The notes under the pieces: generated by a model | Seen by the model: only the letters and a program-made list of their open reading frames with translations | Database searches by the model: none | Told to the model about the DNA's origin: nothing | Shown here: positions 1 through 9,038 of the stretch, in pieces | How the letters are laid out: each line of letters opens with the position of its first letter | How positions within the stretch are numbered: the stretch's first letter is position 1 | Made by a program: the position numbers and the translations under genes | From: Taishania pollutisoli | GTDB taxonomy: Bacteria; Bacteroidota; Bacteroidia; Flavobacteriales_D; Crocinitomicaceae | DNA length: 64,000 nt | Direction: 5' to 3' | Assembly: GCF_014518315.1 (NCBI RefSeq) | Contig: NZ_JACVEL010000001.1 | Span: forward strand, 558,001-622,000

Positions 1-118
1 TCATTTTGTGGTCCTGGCTGAAAATGTACTTCGATACGAAATGTTCTTCGTGGTGAGCATGCTCATCGTGGTGGTGAGAATCATGGTGACCGTGTGCTTC
101 GTGTGCTAATACAGACAT
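1..118 (-). CDS. ctaD: Cytochrome c oxidase subunit I, N-terminus only (cut by window edge)
   Basis: The first 39 codons of an oxidase subunit I run off the left edge of the window. Eleven of the first 26 residues are histidine. The segment then reads FVSKYIFSQDHK, the usual entry to the first helix of Bacteroidetes CtaD proteins. The start lies 37 bp after the ctaC stop codon on the same strand, so it is the last visible gene of the act-cta operon. CtaD carries heme a, heme a3 and CuB and reduces oxygen in the inner membrane; none of those ligands fall inside the window. Identification rests on the short N-terminus plus gene order. Confidence 0.85.
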   Translation of the reverse strand, partial: MSVLAHEAHGHHDSHHHDEHAHHEEHFVSKYIFSQDHKM

Positions 119-155
119 CTTTTATCTATTTAAATTTTATTTCCTTACTACTTAA

Positions 156-1535
156 TTATTTTCCTGGAACTGCTGCAACTTGAGCCGTATCAGCAGGAGC
201 AACCATTCCTTCCGCACCTTCAACCACAGGAGCTACCGCTGGAGCAGGTGCACCTTTGAACAAGGTTTCAAAACGGTGAGCTGCCGGTAGCGCATCTCCG
301 AATTTCTTTTTCAGAATAGTCAATTCCTTTTCTGTCAATTGATCATCTTTCGGACGCGTCGCATTGTCACTTCCCAAATCGATTGCTTTCATTACAGCAT
401 TGTACTCATCTCTCTCCAATACTTCGATCAACATGTACATTTTGTAGTGAGAACCACCACAGATTTTGTTACACAACAATGAATAATCAAATTTCGGATC
501 ATTCTTTATTTTTCGCATTTCTGCCGTTGTCTTGTTCGGTGTGAATTTGAAACGAGTTGTCTGTCCCGGAACCGTGTTCATTTGTGCCCTGAAGTTCGGG
601 AAGAAAGCGGAGTGAATAACGTCTTTCGAACGGAAGTTAAATTCATATTCCTGGTCAACACACAAGTATAATTTCTCAGCAGGACCTGCAACGATGATAT
701 CATCCCATGATTGCGCATCCAACGACTTATCGTGGCGGTTTTTCAATTGTACCAACAAGCGATAGATTTCTTCATTACGGTGCAATGTAGTCATCATTTT
801 TTCACGCTCTTCCACGCTGTAAATTTTGTTTTTGTTGTTCAGGTTGCGCTCCATTGCATCAATTCCCAACAACGTATCGTTTTTCAACTTGTCGATCGCA
901 TAGTCCAATGTTTCAGAGTTAACGATTCCCAACAGGTTTTTATCAGAAGTTACTTTGTAATCGAATTTTCCAAGTGTATTGTCTTTTCCTGAGTAGCGTG
1001 CTGTCCAGTCAAACTGTTTGGAGTACAATTCAACTACAATTGCATCTTCTTTTGCTTTTGATGTAGCGTTGTCCCACTCGATCAACCCCAACACGATGAT
1101 TACCAACAGGGCCATTGCAGGAACAATTGTCCAGATCAACTCCAGTTTTGTACTGTGTGGGAAATAAAGCGCTCTTACCCCCGGTTTTTTAACATATTTG
1201 AATGCAAACAGGAACAATAAGAAATTGGTAGAGAAAAATACAACCAGAACGATTATCATGTTCAGGCTCATCAACCAATCCAGTCTTTCACCATGTTCAG
1301 TTGCTGCGACACCTCTTCCTGTCCAACCGTAATTTACCATCAAATAAATCATCGATCCGAAGAAGACAAACATAAATGCAAGCATCAACTTCGCATTTAA
1401 GCGGTTGTCACGGTTACTGATTTCGTGCTCCCCTCTTTTTCTCAATTTAGAAGAAAGTTCGTACAATCGAACCAGCTGCGCAATTGCAACTACTCCTAAA
1501 ACGACAACGATCAAAAAGATTAATTTACTTCCCAT
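156..1535 (-). CDS. ctaC: Cytochrome c oxidase subunit II (CuA subunit)
   Basis: This subunit takes electrons from cytochrome c or complex III at its CuA centre and passes them to subunit I. Four hydrophobic segments lie near residues 5-25, 48-68, 92-112 and 134-153, two more than the classical two-helix subunit II. The periplasmic cupredoxin domain has the first CuA ligand H308 and the motif C355-N-K-I-C359-G-G-S-H363-Y-K-M366. The acidic residue normally in the middle of the CxExC loop is lysine here. About 100 residues (roughly 190-290) are inserted between the early domain strand and the copper site, and the C-terminal 35 residues are Ala/Pro/Val-rich. It is 459 residues, long for the family but usual for Bacteroidetes. 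It follows actF by 37 bp. Confidence 0.95.
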   Translation of the reverse strand: MGSKLIFLIVVVLGVVAIAQLVRLYELSSKLRKRGEHEISNRDNRLNAKLMLAFMFVFFGSMIYLMVNYGWTGRGVAATEHGERLDWLMSLNMIIVLVVFFSTNFLLFLFAFKYVKKPGVRALYFPHSTKLELIWTIVPAMALLVIIVLGLIEWDNATSKAKEDAIVVELYSKQFDWTARYSGKDNTLGKFDYKVTSDKNLLGIVNSETLDYAIDKLKNDTLLGIDAMERNLNNKNKIYSVEEREKMMTTLHRNEEIYRLLVQLKNRHDKSLDAQSWDDIIVAGPAEKLYLCVDQEYEFNFRSKDVIHSAFFPNFRAQMNTVPGQTTRFKFTPNKTTAEMRKIKNDPKFDYSLLCNKICGGSHYKMYMLIEVLERDEYNAVMKAIDLGSDNATRPKDDQLTEKELTILKKKFGDALPAAHRFETLFKGAPAPAVAPVVEGAEGMVAPADTAQVAAVPGK

Positions 1536-1572
1536 TAGTTCTGATAATCTATGTTATATATTCTGTTCTGTA

Positions 1573-2769
1573 TTATATTTCGTGGTGAATACTTTCGTCC
1601 AAATACGGGTGATTCACCGGTGTCAACGGAGCTTTGCTCAGGTTCAACAGGATAACTCTTATAAAGAATCCCAGGATCAATAACGGCATTCCCAGTTCCA
1701 GCAAGCCGAAATGTGATGTCGGTCCCATAGAACCTACTGTTACCATCAGGTAAACGTCCATCCAGTGACCTGCCAGGATAATCAATCCGACAAATGAAAG
1801 GATTCCGGCATTTCTTTTTGCATCTCTTGACATCAAAATCAACATCGGGAACGCGAAGTTTACAATAAACATTCCGAAGTACATCAATTTATAATCTTCA
1901 ATACGTGCGATGTAGTACGTTACCTCTTCCGGCATGTTTGCGTACCAGATCAACATGAATTGTGAGAACCACATGTATGACCACAAGAACGAAGTAGCAA
2001 AAATCCATTTACCGATATCGTGGATGTGTGAATCATTTACGCGCGGCAGGTAACCCAATCTTTTCAGATACAATGTTACCAGGATAATCACCACCATTGC
2101 AGAACACCACATTCCGGCAAATACATACCATCCGAACAATGTAGAGAACCAGTGAACGTCAATTGACATGATCCAGTCCCACGTTTGTGTGGAGGAGAAT
2201 ACCGCAAAGAATACTAAGAATGTAGCTCCTTTTTTGTAGTTTTTAAAGTGGATTGCTGTTCCACCTACTCTGTCTTCTTCTAATGAACGTTTTCTGAATC
2301 CTAAGTAGAACAAGTAATAAGTTGCCAGGTATGCAACTGTTCTGATCCAGAAAAATCCTTTGTTCAAATAAGCAGATTTACCATCAATGATTGCATCGTA
2401 ATGATGACTTGACGGGTTGGTATACTCAGGATCCATCCAGATGTAGATGTGTGCACCGTCGTACAATGTAATTACACCAAGTGTGATGATCAAAAACAAA
2501 ATACCATACGGTAAATATCCTGCAACTGCTTCGATCATCCGTTTAACAGATACATACCATGCTGTTTCTGTTGCGTACTGAAGCGCGAGGAAAAACAATG
2601 CTAACAGTCCGATAGCGAAAAAGAAAAAACTGTTGGTTAAGCTACTCGCCAAAAAGCGTTGCAACCCATGTTCTTCCATTGTGAAAGCTCCGATTAACGT
2701 AAACAAAGCTCCGACAACGATTAAGCTGAGAGTAACAAGCTTTGCTCTATTTGAGATTTTGAATTCCAT
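1573..2769 (-). CDS. actF: Alternative complex III subunit ActF
   Basis: This is a polytopic membrane protein with about ten hydrophobic helices, first near residues 11-30 and last near 365-385. It matches ActF, the smaller NrfD-like quinol-handling membrane subunit of alternative complex III. Landmarks include the conserved-looking TQTWDWIMSIDVHW segment near residues 195-210 and the late helix containing AGHWMDVYLMV. ActF packs against ActC in the membrane and may form part of a proton path. It sits between actE (30 bp upstream) and ctaC (37 bp downstream), the standard act-cta order. Identification is by composition, gene order and motif memory. Confidence 0.9.
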   Translation of the reverse strand: MEFKISNRAKLVTLSLIVVGALFTLIGAFTMEEHGLQRFLASSLTNSFFFFAIGLLALFFLALQYATETAWYVSVKRMIEAVAGYLPYGILFLIITLGVITLYDGAHIYIWMDPEYTNPSSHHYDAIIDGKSAYLNKGFFWIRTVAYLATYYLFYLGFRKRSLEEDRVGGTAIHFKNYKKGATFLVFFAVFSSTQTWDWIMSIDVHWFSTLFGWYVFAGMWCSAMVVIILVTLYLKRLGYLPRVNDSHIHDIGKWIFATSFLWSYMWFSQFMLIWYANMPEEVTYYIARIEDYKLMYFGMFIVNFAFPMLILMSRDAKRNAGILSFVGLIILAGHWMDVYLMVTVGSMGPTSHFGLLELGMPLLILGFFIRVILLNLSKAPLTPVNHPYLDESIHHEI

Positions 2770-2799
2770 TTTTCTCTGTTTTCAATTTCTGTTTGTCAA

Positions 2800-3531
2800 T
2801 TATTTTTTCTCTGCAGTAGCAACTGTTGCCGAATCAGCAACAACCGCTGCTTCACCGAACTTGCCATAATTTGCATCCTGAAACTTACGGATGTAGTGAA
2901 TCAATGTCCAGATTTCCTTTTTATTCAAAATAGAAGCATGTGATCCCATTGCTCCTTTTCCATAATAAATCGAATAGAAAATCTGTCCGTTGCTCAAGTC
3001 TTTCTTATCAGCATAATCAGGTACTCCTGAGAAAATTCCGCTGACAGACATAGGTCCTTTTCCGTCCCCTTTCTCACCGTGGCATTGTGCACAGTTTGCG
3101 TTGAACAGTTTTTTACCGTCTGCAAAAATCTTATCTGCATTTTGTTCTGTCAGTGTATATGGATTGTTTGAATATCCGGCAGCCAGCAAATACGTATCAT
3201 CTGCAGAGAAATCAAATCCTCTTAAGTCATGCGTTTGCTTAAATGCAACATTCGGCAAATACGGGAACGGTAACCTGATTGCAACTTCCGCGGAGTCTGT
3301 TCCATAGTAAGGAATTGTTCCGAACGGGGGAACTTTTGCAGACATTTTCATAGCCAACTCCGGATTTACACGTTCTTTGATCTGACCATAATCAACGTAT
3401 GGTTCGATTGCCGCAGAACGGTACATATCAGGCGTGTATTCTAATCCCGGGCTATCAGGAACGGCTGTACATGCACTCAGTACGACTGCTGTAATTGCCC
3501 AACTTGCTATTGCCTTAACATTCATTTTCAT
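2800..3531 (-). CDS. actE: Alternative complex III subunit ActE, monoheme cytochrome c lipoprotein
   Basis: The protein has a lipoprotein signal ending LSAC near residue 21. It is followed by a periplasmic domain with one class I cytochrome c motif, CAQCHGEKGDGKGP, near residues 148-161. A KGAMGSH segment about 45 residues later supplies a plausible axial methionine. ActE is the single-heme exit subunit that passes electrons from ActA towards the oxidase. The C-terminal 25 residues are Ala/Val-rich with a lysine end. An alternative start two codons downstream (M3) cannot be excluded. It is followed 30 bp later by actF. Confidence 0.93.
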   Translation of the reverse strand: MKMNVKAIASWAITAVVLSACTAVPDSPGLEYTPDMYRSAAIEPYVDYGQIKERVNPELAMKMSAKVPPFGTIPYYGTDSAEVAIRLPFPYLPNVAFKQTHDLRGFDFSADDTYLLAAGYSNNPYTLTEQNADKIFADGKKLFNANCAQCHGEKGDGKGPMSVSGIFSGVPDYADKKDLSNGQIFYSIYYGKGAMGSHASILNKKEIWTLIHYIRKFQDANYGKFGEAAVVADSATVATAEKK

Positions 3532-3583
3532 CTCTCTATTTTTTTAGCTTCGGAAATCAATCTGTCCGAAAAAACCGGCAAAA

Positions 3584-4120
3584 TTATTTAATTTCTTTTT
3601 GATCCAATTCTACAATTCCTGTTTCTTTCAACAACGCTTCCAATTCTGCAGCAGAAAAGTGTGTATTGTCGCTCGTTCTGATTTCCATTACAAAACGGTC
3701 ATCCGTTGTTCTCGGGTCCGGGTTTTGTGCAGGGATTCCAGGCAAGGTTTTGTTTCTCAGGAAGTATGTCAATGCCATTCCGTGTGCTGCACACAATACA
3801 GTAAACTCAAACGAGATCGGAATGAATGCCAACATATTCTCCAGGTACGAAAAGCTTGGTTTACCTCCGATGTTCATCGGCCAGTCAACAATCATGAAGT
3901 AACGCATACCAATTGTTGCCAACGTCAAACCAGTCAAACCGTAAAGAAATGCCATGATTCCAAGACGTGTATTCTTCACTCCGATGATCGGGTCGATTCC
4001 GTGGATCGGGAACGGAGAAAATACTTCCGCTACTTTAACTCCTTTTGCAACCAACTTCTTCGCGCCATCCTTCAGGACATCGTCATCATCGTACATTGCA
4101 TAAATTACTTGATCAGCCAT
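3584..4120 (-). CDS. actD: Alternative complex III subunit ActD (DUF3341)
   Basis: This 178-residue protein has a cytoplasmic alpha/beta-like N-terminus (residues 1-50), two membrane helices near 56-78 and 92-115, and a charged C-terminal tail. The FSPFPIHGID segment near residues 34-43 is characteristic of the DUF3341/ActD family. ActD is the membrane subunit that flanks ActC in the complex; it binds no cofactor. The gene lies 21 bp after actC and 52 bp before actE, which fixes its identity. Confidence 0.93.
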   Translation of the reverse strand: MADQVIYAMYDDDDVLKDGAKKLVAKGVKVAEVFSPFPIHGIDPIIGVKNTRLGIMAFLYGLTGLTLATIGMRYFMIVDWPMNIGGKPSFSYLENMLAFIPISFEFTVLCAAHGMALTYFLRNKTLPGIPAQNPDPRTTDDRFVMEIRTSDNTHFSAAELEALLKETGIVELDQKEIK

Positions 4121-4141
4121 TTTGTCAACTATTTAATACTA

Positions 4142-5686
4142 TTATTTTTCTTCTGAATCAGTTGTTCCTTCCTCAGACTTATTTTCTTCATTTGATTCGT
4201 CAGAAGACGGTGCCTCTGATGTGTGTTCCTCCGCTTTCGGTGCCGCCGGAGCAGTGTGCTTCTCTTCAGCATGTGCGTGGTGTCCGTGACCATGATCATC
4301 GTGTCCGTGGTGATGATCAGGAGCATTCTTATACGATTCCCCTGAAATTTTCAGGATTGTTTTCAATTCTGCAATCGGCAGTACCGGGAAGAATCGGGCA
4401 AACAATAAGAAGAATACAAAGAACAATCCGATTGTACCAACATAGATACCGATGTCAATGTTAGACGGGTAGTGCATACTCCATGCAGACGGCAAGTAGT
4501 CACGGTGCAATGAAGTAACGATAATTACATAACGCTCGAACCACATCCCGATGTTTACAACAATTGAAATGATAAATGTAAACAACAAGCTTCTTCTCAA
4601 TTTTCTGAACCACATCAACTGCGGGGAGATCACGTTACATGTCATCATCGACCAGTAAGCCCACCAGTATGGTCCTGTAGCACGGTTGAAGAAAGCGTAT
4701 CCTTCGTATTCAACTCCTGAGTACCAGGAGATGAATAACTCCGTGATATAAGCGGTACCTACGATGGATCCCGTTACCATGATTACGATGTTCATGTATT
4801 CTACGTGACGTGTATGAATGTATGCCTCCAGGTTCATTGCCTTCCGCATGATCAACATCAATGTTTGTACCATCGCAAATCCGGAGAACACGGCTCCCGC
4901 AACGAAGTACGGAGGGAAGATCGTGGTATGCCATCCGGGGATTACAGATGTGGCAAAGTCAAAGGATACAATCGAGTGAACCGAGAATACGAGTGGTGTC
5001 GCCAAACCTGCCAATACCAATGAAACCAATTCAAATCTGTTCCAGTGTTTTGCTCTTCCTGACCATCCGAATGAAAGGATGGAATACATTTTCTTGGAAA
5101 CCGGTTTTTTCGCTCTGTCGCGCAATGTTGCAAAGTCAGGAATCAAACCGATGTACCAGAATACAAAACCTACAGATAAATACGTTGAAATTGCGAATAC
5201 GTCCCACAACAACGGAGAGTTAAAGTTAACCCACAACGAACCGAACTGGTTTGGCAACGGGAACACAAAATACCCCATCCACAAACGTCCCATGTGAATC
5301 AGCGGGAAGATACCTGCCATGAATACGGCAAAGATCGTCATCGCCTCAGCGGAACGGTTGATCGCCATTCTCCATCGTTGACGGAACAATAACAATACGG
5401 CAGAGATCAAGGTTCCGGCGTGTCCGATACCTACCCACCATACGAAGTTGGTAATATCCCATGCCCAGTTAACTGTTTTGTTCAATCCCCAGACTCCGAT
5501 CCCCGTTCCGAGTAAGTACAAAATACAACCTACTCCGTAAAGTCCAATGATCAATGCGATACTGAAAAGTATGTACCACATTCTTGGCGCTTTGTCCTCG
5601 ATCGGGCGACAAATGTCTTCCGTGATGTCGTGATAGGTCTTGTGACCTAAAATGAGGGGTTCTCTAATTGCTGCTTCCTTATGCAT
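4142..5686 (-). CDS. actC: Alternative complex III subunit ActC (NrfD/PsrC-like quinol-oxidising subunit)
   Basis: This large membrane subunit has about ten helices and belongs to the polysulfide reductase NrfD family. It forms the quinol site next to the ActB iron-sulfur clusters. Helix landmarks include WDITNFVWWVGIGHAGTLIS near residue 95 and the RWRMAINRSAEAMTIFAVF loop-helix. The last 60 residues are unusual: about ten histidines in 20 residues, followed by an acidic Ser/Glu/Asp tail ending SEEK. This tail is not needed for the NrfD fold and is probably cytoplasmic. The gene is 21 bp from both neighbours, indicating one transcript. Confidence 0.95.
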   Translation of the reverse strand: MHKEAAIREPLILGHKTYHDITEDICRPIEDKAPRMWYILFSIALIIGLYGVGCILYLLGTGIGVWGLNKTVNWAWDITNFVWWVGIGHAGTLISAVLLLFRQRWRMAINRSAEAMTIFAVFMAGIFPLIHMGRLWMGYFVFPLPNQFGSLWVNFNSPLLWDVFAISTYLSVGFVFWYIGLIPDFATLRDRAKKPVSKKMYSILSFGWSGRAKHWNRFELVSLVLAGLATPLVFSVHSIVSFDFATSVIPGWHTTIFPPYFVAGAVFSGFAMVQTLMLIMRKAMNLEAYIHTRHVEYMNIVIMVTGSIVGTAYITELFISWYSGVEYEGYAFFNRATGPYWWAYWSMMTCNVISPQLMWFRKLRRSLLFTFIISIVVNIGMWFERYVIIVTSLHRDYLPSAWSMHYPSNIDIGIYVGTIGLFFVFFLLFARFFPVLPIAELKTILKISGESYKNAPDHHHGHDDHGHGHHAHAEEKHTAPAAPKAEEHTSEAPSSDESNEENKSEEGTTDSEEK

Positions 5687-5707
5687 TACAATCGTTTTTT
5701 ATCTTAG

Positions 5708-8700
5708 TTAGTGACTTGCTTTATGTTCTGTTGTGTGGTGTGATTTCTCTTCACCGTGGTGTTCTGCTTTTTTCGCACGTTTTCCCTGAATCGTTGACAA
5801 CAGGTCATTTTGTTCATTACGTACTTTCACTTTGTAGAACACGTTCGGACGTACACCCACTTCTTCCAATGCCTGGTATGAACGGTCTTCATCCGCGCTC
5901 TTACGAACTGCTGAATGAATGTCATTCCAGTCACCGAATGTGATTGCTCCCGCAGGACAAGAATCACCACAAGCTGAAGTGATATCTCCGTCAACTACCG
6001 GTCTTCCTTCCACTTTCGCTTTCAGTTTACCTTCCTGGATGTTTTGCACACACATTGAACATTTTTCCATTACTCCTCGTGTACGAACAGTAACATCCGG
6101 GTTCAATACCATACGTCCTAAATCGTCCTGTGCAGGGTTGATTTCAGCAAATTTCTTGTATGACGGATAATTAAACCAGTTGAATCGACGTACTTTATAA
6201 GGACAGTTGTTCGCACAGTAACGTGTACCGATACATCTGTTGTATGTCATTTGGTTCAGACCTTCGTTGCTGTGAGTTGTCGCAGAAACAGGACAAACCG
6301 TTTCACAAGGTGCGTGATTACAGTGTTGACACATCATTGGCATGTGGACCACTTTCGGGTTCAACTCTGCCACTTCTGCCTCATGGTAATCATATGTATC
6401 CGGATCTTTTCGTGTACCGATTGTTGCTTCCACATCTGAAGAGAAGTAACGATCCAAACGCAACCAGTGCATTTCACGTCCTTTTCTGACCTCGTGTTTA
6501 CCAACTACAGGAACGTTGTTTTCAGCTTGACAAGCGATCAAACATGCTCCACATCCGAAACACTGGTTCAGGTCGATTGTCATTACCCAACGGTGTCCTA
6601 CGTTGTTTACCGGATGTTCTTCCCACAGGTTGAACTCAGAGATCGGTAAGGAAACGTGGTGTCCGTTCTCATCGATTTTTTGCAATACGTGAGCCGGGTT
6701 ATATGCTTCTTTTACTCCTTTTTTATAAACATCCAGTGTCGTTTCTCTGACAATGGACTGACGAGCCATTACAGTATGGTGAATCTGCGTAGCCGCGATT
6801 AAATACTCACCCTGCTCTTTGTTCAGCGTACCTGCTGTCTCGTATGCGTATGTTCCGTTCTGAACATTTACCAGTTTAAATGCATTGGCACCAATTGGCT
6901 TCAGATTTCCATTTTCATCTTTTGAAAGACCTCCGAATTCTTCTACCTGGTAAGCACCTTTACCGATGTTTTCACCATTTGCTCCTCTTCCGTATCCCAA
7001 TGCGACACCGATTGTACCAGGTGCTTGTCCCGGAAGCGGGTAAACAGGTAATGTCATTTTTACTCCTCCTACTGTCAATGTAGCCAGGCTCAACCCGTGC
7101 TCCTGATCGTATGTCTTATTGTAGTTATAAGCCTTATCGATCGGGTTCATCGTGAAGTAGTTATCCCAGGTTACTTTTGTCATCGGATCCGGCATCTCCT
7201 GCAACCACGGGTTCGCAGCTTGTGTTCCGATACCGATACCTGCTTTCTGATACAGGATGACTTCGGTAACACCACTCACTTTCGGCAACTGAGCTGCAAC
7301 ATTCAACGATGCTGTAAACGCAGGTGCTGTAGGAGCCGGAATCGGGAACTCATCTGTTGAGTTGTGTACCACGATGTTCCAGTAATCCTCCGGAGTAGTG
7401 TATTTCGTTTGAGAAGTAAATCCGTGTGTTTGCCAGTTCGACTTGATGTAGTCGTAAGCCACCTTGGAATCTTTTCCTCCGCGGTTTGCTTTTCCTGCCC
7501 ATACCAGGAACGATTCGATCGGAGAAGACGTGTTAGCTCCTAACGGACGAATCGTAGGCTGTGCAGTTGCATAATGTGCCGCTGTCGGATTGTAATCATT
7601 CCATGCTTCCAACGCGTGTAAGGCAGGAACAATGTATTTTGCTTTTGAAGCTGTTTCGTCAGCGAACTGAGAGATAGCAACAGAAGTTTTAATTTTTGAA
7701 ATTGCTTTTCCGAATTCTTCACCGTTTGGCAGTGAATAAACCGGGTTTGTATCTAAGAAGATAACTACATCGCTTGCTTTTCCGGCAATAACATCGCCAA
7801 CAAACTTCTGTACTTTCGCGTCTTCTGAGCGGTAAAGATTTATCGGGTTGTTTACATTGATTGTTTTCGTGTAAGCTCCCAGTACTTCATTTAGTTTGTT
7901 TGTCAGGATCTGAACAGCTTTGTTGTTCGAACCTGCAACAACCAATGAATTTGCTTTTGATTTTTTCAATTCCGCAATTGCACGGTCAGCTACTTTTTTC
8001 GCTGCGTCAGGCAATGCCGTACTAACGTCTGTTGCAACACCAAATGCTTTCAGGATATACGCCAACACACTTGCTTGTTCAGACGGCTTGATCAACCCTC
8101 TGTAATCGGCATTGGAACCTGTAATAGACATTGCTGATTCAAACATAAAGAAGGTAGACATCCATTCTCCGTCCGGGTTTCTTGTTTCTCCGAACTGACG
8201 GGAGAACTGTGTCGGCAATAACCAGGAGTTCAGGAAATCAGCTCCGATGGAAACAATCGTTTTTGCTTGTGAGAAGTCGTAATCAGGAATAATTCCGTCG
8301 TTCTCCGCAACTCCGCCGATTGTCAATCCGAATGATTCTTTGTTCGCTGCACGCATTCCCGCGTATGAAACAGCGTCGTACTGAATATGTTCAAATTTAC
8401 CTTCTCCCAACCCTGTTGCAAATTCAGCAACAGCTCCCTGCAAAGACGGGCTGATAATTGTATTGGAGAAAAGGGTTACTTTATTAGCAGCTTTCAATGC
8501 GCTGATGATTTCACTATCAACTGTAGCCAATCCTTTTGCGGCTCCGTTTATAGAAGCATCTGTCAATCGCGCTGATTCGTACAAACCAAGAACAGAAGCA
8601 ATAATCTGAGCATTTACAACTCCTTTATTGATTCCCTGATCTCTGTTTCCTTTGATAAAGATCGGACGACCTTCACGCGTTTTAACCAAGATACTTCCAT

Positions 8701-9010
8701 ATGAACTACCATCATAATATGTTGTTGCATACCACGTCGGCATACCTGGAGTCACATCTTCAGGTTTCACTACGTAAGGAATTGCTTTTGTTACAGGTGC
8801 CTCACATGCAGCAACTGTAGCAGCAGCGACACTAAATCCTAAAAATTTAAGGAAATCTCTACGATTTGTCGTTGTCTCTCCCAGTTTTTCGTCGCTCAAA
8901 AATTCTTCAATTTTTTGTTGAGCCGGAAATTCTTGTTCTTTCGATTGGAGGAATTCTGGTGTCTCGTTTAACTCTTCAAGACCTTTCCAATATTTTCTTG
9001 TCGTTCCCAT
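5708..9010 (-). CDS. actB: Alternative complex III subunit ActB, iron-sulfur subunit with inactive molybdopterin-type domain
   Basis: ActB is a fusion of a molybdopterin-oxidoreductase-like domain (about residues 75-790), which in this family binds no molybdenum, and a ferredoxin-type domain carrying the quinol-derived electrons. The N-terminus has a twin-arginine motif R50-R51-DFLK, and the signal ends in a lipobox VAAC with C69, so export by Tat and lipidation are both likely. Cluster cysteines are C817/820/823/827, C894/897/902/906, C916/922/926 and C984/987/1004/1008, consistent with three 4Fe-4S and one 3Fe-4S cluster. The C-terminus is His-rich (six His in the last 20 residues). At 1100 residues it is a normal length. 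It lies 28 bp after actA. Confidence 0.96.
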   Translation of the reverse strand: MGTTRKYWKGLEELNETPEFLQSKEQEFPAQQKIEEFLSDEKLGETTTNRRDFLKFLGFSVAAATVAACEAPVTKAIPYVVKPEDVTPGMPTWYATTYYDGSSYGSILVKTREGRPIFIKGNRDQGINKGVVNAQIIASVLGLYESARLTDASINGAAKGLATVDSEIISALKAANKVTLFSNTIISPSLQGAVAEFATGLGEGKFEHIQYDAVSYAGMRAANKESFGLTIGGVAENDGIIPDYDFSQAKTIVSIGADFLNSWLLPTQFSRQFGETRNPDGEWMSTFFMFESAMSITGSNADYRGLIKPSEQASVLAYILKAFGVATDVSTALPDAAKKVADRAIAELKKSKANSLVVAGSNNKAVQILTNKLNEVLGAYTKTINVNNPINLYRSEDAKVQKFVGDVIAGKASDVVIFLDTNPVYSLPNGEEFGKAISKIKTSVAISQFADETASKAKYIVPALHALEAWNDYNPTAAHYATAQPTIRPLGANTSSPIESFLVWAGKANRGGKDSKVAYDYIKSNWQTHGFTSQTKYTTPEDYWNIVVHNSTDEFPIPAPTAPAFTASLNVAAQLPKVSGVTEVILYQKAGIGIGTQAANPWLQEMPDPMTKVTWDNYFTMNPIDKAYNYNKTYDQEHGLSLATLTVGGVKMTLPVYPLPGQAPGTIGVALGYGRGANGENIGKGAYQVEEFGGLSKDENGNLKPIGANAFKLVNVQNGTYAYETAGTLNKEQGEYLIAATQIHHTVMARQSIVRETTLDVYKKGVKEAYNPAHVLQKIDENGHHVSLPISEFNLWEEHPVNNVGHRWVMTIDLNQCFGCGACLIACQAENNVPVVGKHEVRKGREMHWLRLDRYFSSDVEATIGTRKDPDTYDYHEAEVAELNPKVVHMPMMCQHCNHAPCETVCPVSATTHSNEGLNQMTYNRCIGTRYCANNCPYKVRRFNWFNYPSYKKFAEINPAQDDLGRMVLNPDVTVRTRGVMEKCSMCVQNIQEGKLKAKVEGRPVVDGDITSACGDSCPAGAITFGDWNDIHSAVRKSADEDRSYQALEEVGVRPNVFYKVKVRNEQNDLLSTIQGKRAKKAEHHGEEKSHHTTEHKASH

Positions 9011-9038
9011 GATTACTTCGACTTCTTCAATTCGTTAA

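Noticed and set aside
4045-5297. Plus-strand open frames opposite actC
   Set aside because: They are antisense shadows of a clear NrfD-like gene, without ribosome sites or homology.
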